The notes: a model not told the origin generated them from the letters alone. A stretch of 64,000 bases of DNA from Dyella monticola (GCF_003363155.1 NZ_QRBE01000001.1:310001-374000), one strand, 5' to 3'. Shown: positions 35,707-44,519, numbered from the stretch's first letter. Numbers and translations: made by a program.

Positions 35707-37479
35707 TTACTTCAGCTCAGTGTGCGTGGTGATTACCAGCCCGGCATCCTTCATTTGCACCTGCATGCCGATCGCCTTGATGCGCGCCGCTTCCGACTTC
35801 ATCGCCTCGAACTGCGCCTTGGTGCTGGCGATGGCCGCGGTGGTGTTCTTCTGGTCGTTCTGCGGATCGGCGTCATCCGGGTTGGCGGTAGCGGCCATGG
35901 TCGCGGCGGTTTCCGCGCGCTGCTCCAGCAGGTCGATCCAGTTGGCGTACATGCCGCCGTCCAGGTGCGCGCGCATCAGCTCACCGGCCTCGCCGCCAGG
36001 CTGTTGCATGACGTCGGCCAGTTTGCTGTCCTCATCGCTGCCCACCGCAACGCCGAGGGATTTGGGCCCCATCGCCGCCCAGCCCGATTCGCTCAATGCA
36101 TTGGTGACCTGCGCCGGCAACGCCACCGGTTTGCCGTCGGGAGTGAGCTTCAGACCCGCGAGCAGAGGGCTGGTTATCTGCGCCATCGCCAGCAAGCCGG
36201 CGGGGTTGTTCGTGCCGATCACCAGGCGACCTGAGAATTTCGGCATGCCGCCATTCGGATTGGGGGTATAGCTGTCCAGCGCGATGTGCAGGCCGAGCAG
36301 GTCACCGATCGGGGGCACCGCGGCCTTCTGCATGCTGTCACCCAGGCTGCTGAAGGTGTCGTTGAGGTTATCCAGCACGGGGCAGGCGAACGGCTTGGCC
36401 GCCACCGCTTCGGCCTGGGCGCTCCAGAAAGCGCGCAGTTGCGGCATCGGCAAGGCAATGCTCACCTCGAAGGGCGCGGTGGGATCGTTGCCGAGGCCGG
36501 GCAGCTCCACTTTCAGACCGCTGAACGCGCTAGCGATATCGCTGGCCAGCGATACGTCGAAACGCATATCCCGATGTTTCTCGTCGAGCGTGGTGTAGCC
36601 CATGCTCATTTCCGGTATGCGCGCCGCGATGCGTGCCGCCTCGGCCGGGCAGCTGGCCGGAACCTGCATGAGGTTCGTCACCGGTTCGCCCGTCTTGGTC
36701 GATTCGTTTTCCGCACGCGTTTTCAGGAATGCCTGGGCCAGGGGATCCTTGCCGCCGATGGCCAGCGGCAGCAGGCGCGCGACATTGATGTCGCCGACCG
36801 CCCATTTCGCGTAGCCCTTGGATTTAGCCAGGTCGGTCAGGCGATCGGTGTCCTGCACGCTCTTGGCGGGGCGATCCAGGCCCAGTACCTGACGCAGCAA
36901 TGGCTGGGGAGCATCCTGCGGCAGCAGCGCGAGTACCGCATGCTTGCCGACCACCGCCACGATGAACTGCACGTGGGAGGCAGGCGCGACGTAGCGCTGG
37001 TAGCTCTGCGTGCCCAGGGTCACTGCGTCGAACTTCTTGCCGTAATCGTTCTGAAGCTTGGCGACGAAACTGTCGAACGCGTTCGCGTCGGCCAGCTCCA
37101 TGCGCAGCACCGGCGACAGGCCGATGCCATAAAAAGCCATATAACCCTTGGGGTTGACGCCGGTTTCCTGGATGATCTGTTCGGCCGTCTTGCCGTCAAA
37201 TTCGCCAGCCAGGGTGCGCAGGTACTTGGCCATGTCCGGATCGGTACTGGCGAGCTGGTCGGCCTGTGTCTTCAGTTGCGCGACCTGCGCCGGCATCTCC
37301 GCGTCGAGCTGGGTCAACAGAGCCTGGCGCGTGGTGTCATCCAATACGTCGAGATTGGCCAAAACGTAGGGCGTATCCGCCGGCACGAAGGCCAGGGGGG
37401 CATCCTTGTCCTTGTGCGAGCAGGCGGCCAGCATCAAGCCGGATAACGCCAGCGCCAGCACGCGCTTGGTTCTACGCAT
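35707..37479 (-). CDS. Large lipoprotein of unknown function
   Basis: I recall similar proteins only as uncharacterised. The 590-residue product has a signal sequence ending in LMLAAC; residue +2 is Ser, consistent with the outer membrane. The mature part starts with PLAFVPADTPYVLANL, a theme seen in DUF3352-like proteins that begin with a 'P-A-D/T-x-x' strand. Two broad halves both contain long helices and DAGLVITTHTELK at the end. Start ATG 37479 is taken because of its signal peptide; the open frame runs further back. It occupies a position between pilU and pyrB on the opposite strand to pilU, so a link to pili is only positional. Confidence 0.78.
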   Translation of the reverse strand: MRRTKRVLALALSGLMLAACSHKDKDAPLAFVPADTPYVLANLDVLDDTTRQALLTQLDAEMPAQVAQLKTQADQLASTDPDMAKYLRTLAGEFDGKTAEQIIQETGVNPKGYMAFYGIGLSPVLRMELADANAFDSFVAKLQNDYGKKFDAVTLGTQSYQRYVAPASHVQFIVAVVGKHAVLALLPQDAPQPLLRQVLGLDRPAKSVQDTDRLTDLAKSKGYAKWAVGDINVARLLPLAIGGKDPLAQAFLKTRAENESTKTGEPVTNLMQVPASCPAEAARIAARIPEMSMGYTTLDEKHRDMRFDVSLASDIASAFSGLKVELPGLGNDPTAPFEVSIALPMPQLRAFWSAQAEAVAAKPFACPVLDNLNDTFSSLGDSMQKAAVPPIGDLLGLHIALDSYTPNPNGGMPKFSGRLVIGTNNPAGLLAMAQITSPLLAGLKLTPDGKPVALPAQVTNALSESGWAAMGPKSLGVAVGSDEDSKLADVMQQPGGEAGELMRAHLDGGMYANWIDLLEQRAETAATMAATANPDDADPQNDQKNTTAAIASTKAQFEAMKSEAARIKAIGMQVQMKDAGLVITTHTELK

Positions 37480-37573
37480 ATTCAATTCCCGGGAGGTCGT
37501 GATATAGCGCGACATTATGCCTGTTTGGCGTGTTGCCGGCGTGGTAGCCCTGTGTTCGACGTGGTCGGGGCGA

Positions 37574-38500
37574 TCAGCGCGCCAGCATTTCGTACAGCAC
37601 CGCCATGCGCACGAATACGCCGTTGCCAACCTGTTCGAGAATGCGTGATTGCGGGCCGTCGGCCACTTCCGAAGCGATTTCGATGCCGCGGTTGATGGGA
37701 CCCGGGTGCATCACCATGCAGCCTCGCGCGGCCAGCGCAAGGCGCCGGCTGTCCAGGCCATATTCGCGGAAATAAGCCGCCTCGTCGGGGAGATCGGTGC
37801 TGGCCATGCGCTCTTTCTGCAGGCGAAGCATGATCGCTACATCCGCGCCTTCGATGGCCTGGTCGAAGTTGTCATAGAACTTGCACCCAGGGAATTCCTG
37901 CTGATCGGGCATCAACGCAGTCGGGCCGCACAAGCGTACTTCCCGGGCGCCGAGCTTGGTGAACGCGTGTACGTCCGAGCGCGCGACGCGCGAGTGCTTG
38001 ACGTCGCCGCAGATCACCACGGTGAGCTGGCGAAAATCAGGACGGTGTTGGCGAACCGTGAGCGCATCGAGCAGACCCTGCGTGGGGTGTGCGCGATTGC
38101 CATCACCGGCGTTGACCACCGACACGCCGCTCATGGCGTGACGCACAAGTTCGTCCGGTGTGCCGGAGACTTTGTGGCGCACGACGATGGCGTCCAGATG
38201 CATCGCTTCCAGCGTATGCAAGGTATCGAACAGCTCCTCGCCCTTGGCGGTGGAAGAAAAGCCGATGTCGAAATTGATGACATCCGCACCGAGGCGCCGC
38301 GCCGCCAGTTCGAAGGATGTGCGCGTGCGCGTGGAGGGCTCGAAAAACAGGTTGAGAATGGTGCGCCCATTGAGCAGGTCCAGCTTGCGCGTACCGTGCG
38401 CGCAGGCGTCGCGCATGGTGATGGCGCGGTCGAGCAATCGCTCTATGCAATCGCGCGACAGGCTTTCCAGGGTGGTGAGGTGGCGCAGGCGTTGGAACAT
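37574..38500 (-). CDS. pyrB: Aspartate carbamoyltransferase catalytic subunit
   Basis: This 308-residue enzyme joins carbamoyl phosphate and aspartate in pyrimidine synthesis. FFEPSTRTRTSFELAARRLG is the carbamoyl-phosphate loop, HPTQGLLDALT contacts substrate, and GPINRG closes the site. It lacks a neighbouring pyrI or pyrR: in Pseudomonas pyrR sits between yqgF and pyrB, whereas here only 22 bases separate them. It is the distal gene of yqgE-yqgF-pyrB. Confidence 0.95.
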   Translation of the reverse strand: MFQRLRHLTTLESLSRDCIERLLDRAITMRDACAHGTRKLDLLNGRTILNLFFEPSTRTRTSFELAARRLGADVINFDIGFSSTAKGEELFDTLHTLEAMHLDAIVVRHKVSGTPDELVRHAMSGVSVVNAGDGNRAHPTQGLLDALTVRQHRPDFRQLTVVICGDVKHSRVARSDVHAFTKLGAREVRLCGPTALMPDQQEFPGCKFYDNFDQAIEGADVAIMLRLQKERMASTDLPDEAAYFREYGLDSRRLALAARGCMVMHPGPINRGIEIASEVADGPQSRILEQVGNGVFVRMAVLYEMLAR

Positions 38501-38522
38501 GGCGGGAGTCTTTTGTGTGTTG

Positions 38523-38945
38523 TTATGCGGCTTCGTGCAGCCAGCGTTCGAGAATCACAGCCGCCGCTTCGGCATCCAACTGTGCGGCGTCGCGGCGGCG
38601 TTTCAATCCTGCAGCGCGTGCCCGGGCAAACCGCTCAGCGGCTTCGCGCGAGCTGTGGCGTTCGTCCACCAAGGTCACCGGCACGCCGTAGCGTTCGCGC
38701 AGGCGCTCGGCGAAGCGGCGCGCGCGTTTGCTTGCGGCTTGTTCGTCGCCCTCTAGCGTAAGCGGTAAACCCACCACGAAGCTGTCGGGCAACCATTCGT
38801 TGCGCAGGGTATCGAGCACGGCCCAATCGGGCGCATCGTCACGCATGGCGAGGGTGGCGATGGCGCGGGCGCTGGCGGTGACGCGATTGCCGACTGCGAC
38901 GCCGATAAATTTGCTGCCGACGTCGAAGCCGAACACGCAGCTCAT
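38523..38945 (-). CDS. yqgF: YqgF/RuvX family putative pre-16S rRNA nuclease
   Basis: The 140-residue RNase H-fold protein has FGFDVGSKFIGVAVG at the start, VVGLPLTLEGDEQ in the centre and VDERHSSREA late, all of which hold the acidic active-site residues. Members process the 5' end of 16S rRNA and were once thought to be Holliday junction resolvases. The ATG overlaps the yqgE stop (ATGA), so translation is coupled. Confidence 0.93.
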   Translation of the reverse strand: MSCVFGFDVGSKFIGVAVGNRVTASARAIATLAMRDDAPDWAVLDTLRNEWLPDSFVVGLPLTLEGDEQAASKRARRFAERLRERYGVPVTLVDERHSSREAAERFARARAAGLKRRRDAAQLDAEAAAVILERWLHEAA

Positions 38946-39511
38946 GCGTGGCCCGCGTAGCCGGGAAGTTGCAGCGGATCGATGCCAACCAGGCCCGCGG
39001 CGGCACTCCAGCGCTCTTCCAGCGGGGTGTGGAAGATCACTCGTTCGCTGGCATCGGCGGTGAGCCAGGTGTTGTCTTTCAATTCCTGTTCGAGCTGGCC
39101 GGCGCCCCAGCCTGAATACCCCAGCGCTATCAGCGCCTGGCGCGGGCCTTCGCCGGCCGCCATCGCCACCAGGATGTCGCGCGAGGTGGTGACCGACCAA
39201 TCACCGTTGATGCGATAGCTCGATTCCCAATGACCGTGTTCGCGATGGAGCACAAACCCGCGCTCCTGCTGCACGGGTCCACCGATCAGCACCGGCGCAT
39301 CGGCCAACTCCTGATCGTTGCAGTTGAGCTTCATCTGCGCCAACACGTCGCCGAAGCGGTATTCGGAAAGCTGGTTGACCAGGAGGCCTACCGCACCGTC
39401 TTCATCGTGCTGGCAAACGAAGGCCACACCACGCGAAAACGGCGGCTCGGTAAGGCTGGGCATGGCGATCAGGAACTGACCAGCGAGGGACTGCGGCGAG
39501 TTGGCGTGCAT
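38942..39511 (-). CDS. yqgE: YqgE/AlgH family protein (UPF0301)
   Basis: The 189-residue protein has the family blocks LAGQFLIAMPSL at the N-terminus, VLIGGPVQQERGFVLH and ALGYSGWGAGQLEQEL. Function is uncertain; the name AlgH comes from an old link to alginate. It precedes yqgF with a 4-base overlap. In relatives tonB lies immediately upstream; here the effector-like gene (39659) is inserted in the divergent orientation. Confidence 0.93.
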   Translation of the reverse strand: MHANSPQSLAGQFLIAMPSLTEPPFSRGVAFVCQHDEDGAVGLLVNQLSEYRFGDVLAQMKLNCNDQELADAPVLIGGPVQQERGFVLHREHGHWESSYRINGDWSVTTSRDILVAMAAGEGPRQALIALGYSGWGAGQLEQELKDNTWLTADASERVIFHTPLEERWSAAAGLVGIDPLQLPGYAGHA

Positions 39512-39658
39512 GCCCGCATTGTAGGCCGGTGGTGCGGCGGCGTCTGCCCTGAACCGGATTCATGAGCAACGTATGGGTGGATCCGGGGTTGATACGTACC
39601 CCCAGATGGCGCCAGCCGACTTCTAAGGTTCGCCCAGGGAAACAGTGAAGGAACCGCG

Positions 39659-40765
39659 ATGTCCATTAACGCTATATCTACATCTACGCCTTGCTATCTG
39701 GCCGGGCGCTATGAGGGACAGGCTCGTACAGCGACAAATGATGCGGGTCACGGCGCACCAGGTGCAGGTTATTTGTTACCGGCTCATGTCAATCGAGCCG
39801 AAGGTTTTCCCCCGCGTGTGCCGGATATTTCAGCCGGTACACACGAACCACGTGGCCCGGATTTGTCCCGATACCGGGTGGACCGAAGTCGCCTGGATGG
39901 ATTGCGACCCGATCGTAACGGCGTGTACACGCATGTAAACCAGGACGGAAGCAAGGATCATTTCATCGATGTCGATAGGAACGTCTATCAGGTGGGCGAC
40001 TTTGATTCGCATACCTCGACGTGGCGCGTCCTGGATCCCCAGACAGGCAAAGCGGTGGGGACACTCGGGCGTCCAGGCCATGTCGGTACCAAGTGGGGCG
40101 TGCAAAGTGCTGTGCCGCCCGAGGTAATGACAGGTCCGGGCGGTGCTCAAGGAGGCGGCGGTACTCAGAGAGGAGCCGGCACTCAAGGAGGCGGCGCACC
40201 AGGAGGAGTCGGGTCTCAGTACCCTGGCGCGAGTGAAACGCACGGGCAGGAACCGGCGGGCTTTCACGGCCGCCTGATGCATGCCCTCGACAGTGGCATA
40301 CAAACGGTCCGCAGGGCGTTGGATCAGATTGATAAAGGGTGGTCTGGCGCAACGGCCCAGATCATGAGCAAACTTTTTGGTCCCGAAGCTTCGACACCCG
40401 AAGGCAGGGCGCGCATCAAACAGGAGTTTCTTGCGACATTGAAGGCACTGCTGAAGAGCAAAGACGCAGGAGGCGCAGATATTGCGATCGAGAATTTAAG
40501 GCCAGGTGCGGCGGCAGAATCCCGGTCCAATGGAATCATCGCCTTCGCTCCGAATTCGGCTGGCCAATCAGATCAGGCGCTCACTGAGACGATGGTGCAC
40601 GAACATACGCATGCCGGAGCACACACTAACGATGGTTGGTATTTGGATCGGGCTGGCAATCGGCGCCCCAATCTCGGGGGGCAGCTTTATCCATTCACGT
40701 TTGACAACGCTGTAAACAATGCCGATACCGTAGCTCGATCCGCTACGGCGTTGGCCAACAATTAA
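39659..40765 (+). CDS. Putative secreted toxin/effector with C-terminal aspzincin (M35-like) metalloprotease domain
   Basis: Three parts are visible in 368 residues. Residues 1-88 are polar and Ser/Thr/Pro/Arg-rich, with no signal peptide. Residues about 89-127 resemble modules in large Pseudomonas-type toxins: G-V-Y...DVDRNVYQVGDFDSHTSTWRVLDP compresses to a 'YxV...TWRVxDP' motif. A Gly/Gln/Thr-rich linker (about 158-187) leads to a helical region and a protease signature: HEHTH at 314-318, T323-x-D325-x-x-Y328, and NNAD at 353-356. In aspzincins the two His and the TxD Asp bind zinc and the Glu is catalytic. AAGGAA precedes the ATG. It lies alone on the plus strand inside a conserved minus-strand order and has no adjacent immunity or secretion gene. 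Function is inference; the motif match is what I see. Confidence 0.7.
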   Translation: MSINAISTSTPCYLAGRYEGQARTATNDAGHGAPGAGYLLPAHVNRAEGFPPRVPDISAGTHEPRGPDLSRYRVDRSRLDGLRPDRNGVYTHVNQDGSKDHFIDVDRNVYQVGDFDSHTSTWRVLDPQTGKAVGTLGRPGHVGTKWGVQSAVPPEVMTGPGGAQGGGGTQRGAGTQGGGAPGGVGSQYPGASETHGQEPAGFHGRLMHALDSGIQTVRRALDQIDKGWSGATAQIMSKLFGPEASTPEGRARIKQEFLATLKALLKSKDAGGADIAIENLRPGAAAESRSNGIIAFAPNSAGQSDQALTETMVHEHTHAGAHTNDGWYLDRAGNRRPNLGGQLYPFTFDNAVNNADTVARSATALANN

Positions 40766-40795
40766 CGGCGTTTATCGGCGTTTACCGGCGTTGCC
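40746..40795 (+). repeat. 10-base tandem repeats at the 3' end of the effector-like gene
   Basis: CGGCGTTTAT (40766), CGGCGTTTAC (40776) and CGGCGTTGCC (40786) are consecutive, and CGGCGTTGGC stands two periods earlier at 40746 inside the coding end. The 10-base period could reflect slippage at the insertion boundary. Confidence 0.55.
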
Positions 40796-40819
40796 GGGCG
40801 AGAGTGTACGCCCGTCCGC

Positions 40820-41686
40820 TCACCGTGTTTTCAACACGTCGCCCGGCTGGAACTGCCAGGTGCGCGTGATGTAAAGGATGTCGACTTTTTCCTTGCTATC
40901 GGGTGGCAGCGGCGGAAACGGTGCACAAAGTTTCACGATTGCGATCGCTGCTTTATCGATCACGCTGTAGCCGGAGCTTTGCGTAACGTCGATGCTGTGT
41001 ACGCCGCCGTCGCGGTCGAGACCCACGGTGAGAATCACATCGCCATGCAGGTGTTGCTCGCGCGCCATTTCCGGGTAGTTGAGATTGCCCACGCGCTCGA
41101 TGCGATCCACCCAGCCGCGCATGTACGCGGCATAGGCATATTCCTTGGTGCTTGCCGAAATGAACTTCTTGTGCGGACGCTTGGCGTAGGCCCGGCTTTG
41201 CTGGCGCACCTCGGCAGCGAGCTGTGCAGCCTGTTGTTCGATGCGCGCTTCGCTGTCATTGGCGGTGTCCGGCGTATCGCGCGCATCCTTGGCGGTGTCG
41301 CTGTTCACGCTGAAACTGGCCTGCCCGGTGGTGGTGAGCATGCGCTGGTCGGTAGCTTGTTGCGGCGCTGGTGTTGCCGCCGTGACCGGTTGCGGCGCCG
41401 TACCTTGGCTAGGTACGGGAAGAAGGCCTGAGAAGGGTTGCGATGGACGGCTCGACTTGTCGCTGTCGCCGCCGCCCTTGTTGTTGGCCTGGGCCAGGAA
41501 ATCGGCTTTGTCCGGCGCTTCGCTGTTGGCAACATTCACCAGGGTGACATCGAGCGTGGGCAACGCAGGGCGCGTCGCGACGTAGCCGATGCCGATACCG
41601 AACAGCAGCAGGCCGTGCACCAGCAGGGAAAAAATGAAAGTGGCCCCGATTTTGTTGTCGCCGGGGCGTTGGACTACGGCATTCAC
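40820..41686 (-). CDS. tonB: Energy transducer TonB (TonB3-like)
   Basis: The 288-residue protein has an N-terminal membrane helix (about 14-36, FIFSLLVHGLLLFGIGIGY) with the conserved His, a Gln/Ala/Pro-rich periplasmic spacer and a C-terminal TonB domain (LNYPEMAREQHLHGDVILTV to PPDSKEKVDILYITRTW). It transmits proton motive force to outer-membrane receptors. Its GTG start overlaps the gshB stop (GTGA), so it is translated with gshB. The P. aeruginosa gene at this place, tonB3, is needed for normal twitching and pilus assembly, suggesting the same here. Confidence 0.9.
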   Translation of the reverse strand: MNAVVQRPGDNKIGATFIFSLLVHGLLLFGIGIGYVATRPALPTLDVTLVNVANSEAPDKADFLAQANNKGGGDSDKSSRPSQPFSGLLPVPSQGTAPQPVTAATPAPQQATDQRMLTTTGQASFSVNSDTAKDARDTPDTANDSEARIEQQAAQLAAEVRQQSRAYAKRPHKKFISASTKEYAYAAYMRGWVDRIERVGNLNYPEMAREQHLHGDVILTVGLDRDGGVHSIDVTQSSGYSVIDKAAIAIVKLCAPFPPLPPDSKEKVDILYITRTWQFQPGDVLKTR

Positions 41687-42651
41687 GCGAGGGTTGACCT
41701 ACTCTCAAGAGCGTCAAACAGCATTCCCGCGATATTAAGCCCGAACTGCTTGTCCAGTTCGCGTGCGCACGTCGGCGATGTGACGTTGATCTCGGTCAGG
41801 TAGTCGCCAATGACATCCAGGCCGACGAAACGCAGTCCGCGGCGGCGCAGTTCCGGGCCGATTTCCGCGGCGATCCAGCGATCATGGTCGGACAGCGGCA
41901 CGCCTTCGCCGCGTCCGCCAGCGGCGAGGTTGCCGCGGAATTCGTCACCCTGCGGAATGCGGGCCAGCGCATAGGGCACCGGCTCGCCGTCGATCATCAG
42001 GATGCGCTTGTCGCCCGCGTTGATCTGGGGGATGAACTTCTGCGCCATGGCGAACTGACGACCTTGACCGTGCGCATCACCGCCAAGCAGCGTTTCCAGC
42101 ATCGAATTGAGATTTTTGTCGCCTGATTGCACGCGGAAGATGCCGCGCCCACCCATGCCGTCCAGCGGCTTGAGCACGGCATCGCCATGTTCGGCGACGA
42201 AGTGGCGCAATTGGGCCGGATCGCGCGCCACCAGGGTCGGCGCCATGCATTGGGGGAAGTGCAGGGCGAACACCTTTTCGTTGCAATCGCGCAGGGCACG
42301 CGGGTCGTTCACCACCTGCACGCCAGCGCGCTGGGCTACATCCATCACCAGGGTGTCGTAGAGAAACTGCGCATCGACCGGTGGATCCTTGCGCAGGAGC
42401 ACCGCGTCCAGCTCGCGCAAGTCGGTCCAGCGCGCCTCGCCCAGGGTGTACCAGCCGGACGGATCGTCCTTCACGCTGAGGGAGCGCAGCCGCGCCCACG
42501 GCACGCCGTCGCGCAGGGCCAGGTCGCCCTGTTCCATGTAGTAGAGCTGATGTCCTCGCCGTGCGGCTTCCAGCAGCAGGGCGAAGGTGGTGTCCTTGGC
42601 GATCTTGATACTGCCGATGGGGTCCATCAGCACGGCGACCGAACGGGGCAT
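41683..42651 (-). CDS. gshB: Glutathione synthetase
   Basis: This 322-residue ATP-grasp enzyme adds glycine to gamma-glutamylcysteine. It starts with the family N-terminus PRSVAVLMDPIGSIKIAKDTTF, has VLKPLDGMGGRGIF as the ATP-binding loop and ends with VTSPTCARELDKQ. ATG 42651 gives the normal length; the upstream open frame is Pro/Cys-rich and unlike the family. It lies between pilG (divergent) and tonB, the same position as PA0407. Confidence 0.95.
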   Translation of the reverse strand: MPRSVAVLMDPIGSIKIAKDTTFALLLEAARRGHQLYYMEQGDLALRDGVPWARLRSLSVKDDPSGWYTLGEARWTDLRELDAVLLRKDPPVDAQFLYDTLVMDVAQRAGVQVVNDPRALRDCNEKVFALHFPQCMAPTLVARDPAQLRHFVAEHGDAVLKPLDGMGGRGIFRVQSGDKNLNSMLETLLGGDAHGQGRQFAMAQKFIPQINAGDKRILMIDGEPVPYALARIPQGDEFRGNLAAGGRGEGVPLSDHDRWIAAEIGPELRRRGLRFVGLDVIGDYLTEINVTSPTCARELDKQFGLNIAGMLFDALESRSTLA

Positions 42652-43029
42652 GGCGGTTCTGCAGAGGCGATGTGGCGGGGCGTGCATGTTGGCTGAGGGG
42701 GCACGGAAGGCACAAGGGGCAGGGGACGCCGGCGATGGCTGCAGGCACAGAAGCAGGCACACACCCGGGTGGTCGCCACCTGGTCCAGGGCCTCAGGAGC
42801 CCAAGTCCTTCACATTCGTCATTGCCAATTTCGCGATAAGCACCCCGTCCCAAACGATTTTTTCTTGACGGAAGGCCATCTTAGGCAGTAAACAGCAACG
42901 GCGGAGTGCCTGACGAAGAATCGGGCACCTGAGATGGTTTGAGCAGGATTTTTCATTCGCGTTAGGTGGCGGCGATTTCCGTTCACCAAATGTTGTACCT
43001 GAGCCTGGGGCAGGCAGCAGGGGGGTTAA
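42652..43029. other. gshB-pilG divergent intergenic region
   Basis: This 378-base gap should hold the promoters of gshB and of the pilG operon. A TTGACG hexamer at 42865 with TAAACA at 42889 (18-base spacer) is a weak sigma-70-like candidate pointing to pilG. GGGGGG precedes the GTG start of pilG. Otherwise nothing is distinctive. Confidence 0.4.
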
Positions 43030-43434
43030 GTGAACTTGAATGTAGGTACGAACGGCCTAGCGGGTCTGAAGGTCATGGTTATCGATGACTCAAAGACCAT
43101 CCGCCGCACGGCAGAGACCTTGCTGAAGAAAGAAGGCTGCGAGGTGCTCACTGCTGTCGACGGCTTCGAGGCGCTGGCCAAGATCTCCGACCAGAAACCG
43201 GCCATCATCTTCGTGGACATCATGATGCCGCGGCTGGACGGCTACCAGACGTGCGCGCTGATCAAGAATAATCCGCAGTTCCGTTCGACGCCGGTGATTA
43301 TGCTGAGCTCGAAGGACGGGTTGTTCGACAAGGCGCGCGGCCGCATCGTCGGCGCGGAGCAATACCTCACCAAACCGTTCACGCGTGATGAACTGCTTGG
43401 TGCCATCCACCGTCATGTCGCCAGCACGGTTTGA
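43030..43434 (+). CDS. pilG: Twitching motility response regulator PilG
   Basis: The 134-residue single-domain receiver has the acidic pair D19-D20, phosphoacceptor D63 in FVDIMMPRLDG, and K115 in YLTKPF. PilG is phosphorylated by ChpA and promotes pilus extension and cAMP signalling in P. aeruginosa. It starts with GTG preceded by a G-run ribosome site. It is the first gene of pilG-pilH-pilI-pilJ-chpA-chpB-chpC. Confidence 0.95.
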   Translation: MNLNVGTNGLAGLKVMVIDDSKTIRRTAETLLKKEGCEVLTAVDGFEALAKISDQKPAIIFVDIMMPRLDGYQTCALIKNNPQFRSTPVIMLSSKDGLFDKARGRIVGAEQYLTKPFTRDELLGAIHRHVASTV

Positions 43435-43466
43435 GGCTCGTGAAGATCAGCTCTAAAGGGGGAGCC

Positions 43467-43838
43467 GTGGCTAATATCCTCATCATCGACGATTCGCCGA
43501 CCGACGTGCGCGTGTTCACCACGCTGCTCGAACGCGCCGGTCATCGCGTCGATGCTGTCAACAACGCCGAAGACGGGATCGAGCGCGTGCGTGCCACGCG
43601 CCCGGATCTCGTGATCATGGACGTCATCATGCCCGGCATGAATGGCTTCCAGGCGACGCGCACGTTAACGCGCGATCCAGCGACCGCCGGCGTTCCGATC
43701 GTCATCATCACCACCAAGTCGATGGAAACCGATCGCGTGTGGGGCATGCGTCAGGGCGCCAAGGCCTTCATCACCAAACCGGTGAACGAGAAGGAACTGT
43801 TGGCGTGCATCGACGAGCTGCTGCCGAAGGCAGCCTGA
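43467..43838 (+). CDS. pilH: Twitching motility response regulator PilH
   Basis: This 123-residue single-domain receiver has D8-D9, phosphoacceptor D52 in VIMDVIMPGMNG and the conserved Lys in FITKPV. PilH opposes PilG, acting as a phosphate sink. GTG 43467 is chosen because AAAGGGGGAG precedes it and PilH proteins begin with A-x-I-L-I-x-D-D; the frame is open back to 43431. Its stop overlaps the pilI start (TGATG). Confidence 0.94.
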   Translation: MANILIIDDSPTDVRVFTTLLERAGHRVDAVNNAEDGIERVRATRPDLVIMDVIMPGMNGFQATRTLTRDPATAGVPIVIITTKSMETDRVWGMRQGAKAFITKPVNEKELLACIDELLPKAA

Positions 43839-44383
43839 TGAACGCGACCGCCGCCCACTCGCCGTTCGAAGTCCTGGCCCGTTACGAGCGGCTTTCGCTC
43901 GCACACGCGTCAGGCACGCAGGAACGTTTCGAAGCACCGGGTCTGTGGCGCGGTATCGGCTACCGCGCGGGCAGCCGATTGTTCGTGAGCGCTATCGACG
44001 AAATCAATGAACTGCTCGCGGTCCCGCCGCTGACGCCGGTGCCCGGTACCAAGCCGTGGCTGCTGGGCGTGGCCAACGTGCGCGGCAACCTGATGCCCGT
44101 GGTGGATATGGCGCGCTTCCTGTTCAGTGAGCGCACGCAGCATTCCGAACGCGCGCGCCTGCTGGTGGTGCGCCAGGGCGCCGGCAACGTGGCGTTGCTG
44201 GTGGACGAAGTGTTCGGTCAGCGCACGGTGGATTCAGAGCAACGTCGTGACGCCGAGCACGAAGACGATCCGCGCCTGGCCCGTTTCGTCGAGGATCGCG
44301 TGGATGTGGACGGACAGCGGCTGGCATTGTTCAGCATGGGCAGGTTGGTGCGTGCCCCGGATTTTCGCCAGGCAGCCGCGTGA
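43838..44383 (+). CDS. pilI: CheW-like coupling protein PilI
   Basis: The 181-residue CheW-domain protein links PilJ to the ChpA kinase. GVANVRGNLMPVVDMARFL is the CheW core, and the N-terminal extension of about 40 residues is normal for PilI. The ATG overlaps the pilH stop. The gap to pilJ is 136 bases without a visible terminator. Confidence 0.92.
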   Translation: MNATAAHSPFEVLARYERLSLAHASGTQERFEAPGLWRGIGYRAGSRLFVSAIDEINELLAVPPLTPVPGTKPWLLGVANVRGNLMPVVDMARFLFSERTQHSERARLLVVRQGAGNVALLVDEVFGQRTVDSEQRRDAEHEDDPRLARFVEDRVDVDGQRLALFSMGRLVRAPDFRQAAA

Positions 44384-44519
44384 TTGGCGCGATGAATGGC
44401 AACAAATTTGCTTCACGATAATTATGAAAGTTATAGCAAGCCCCGGTCCTTCGCCCAAACCCTCCTTGAGAGTGGTCAGGGGGACAGGGTCGTGGTGAGT
44501 AGACGGATGAGGTGAAGAT

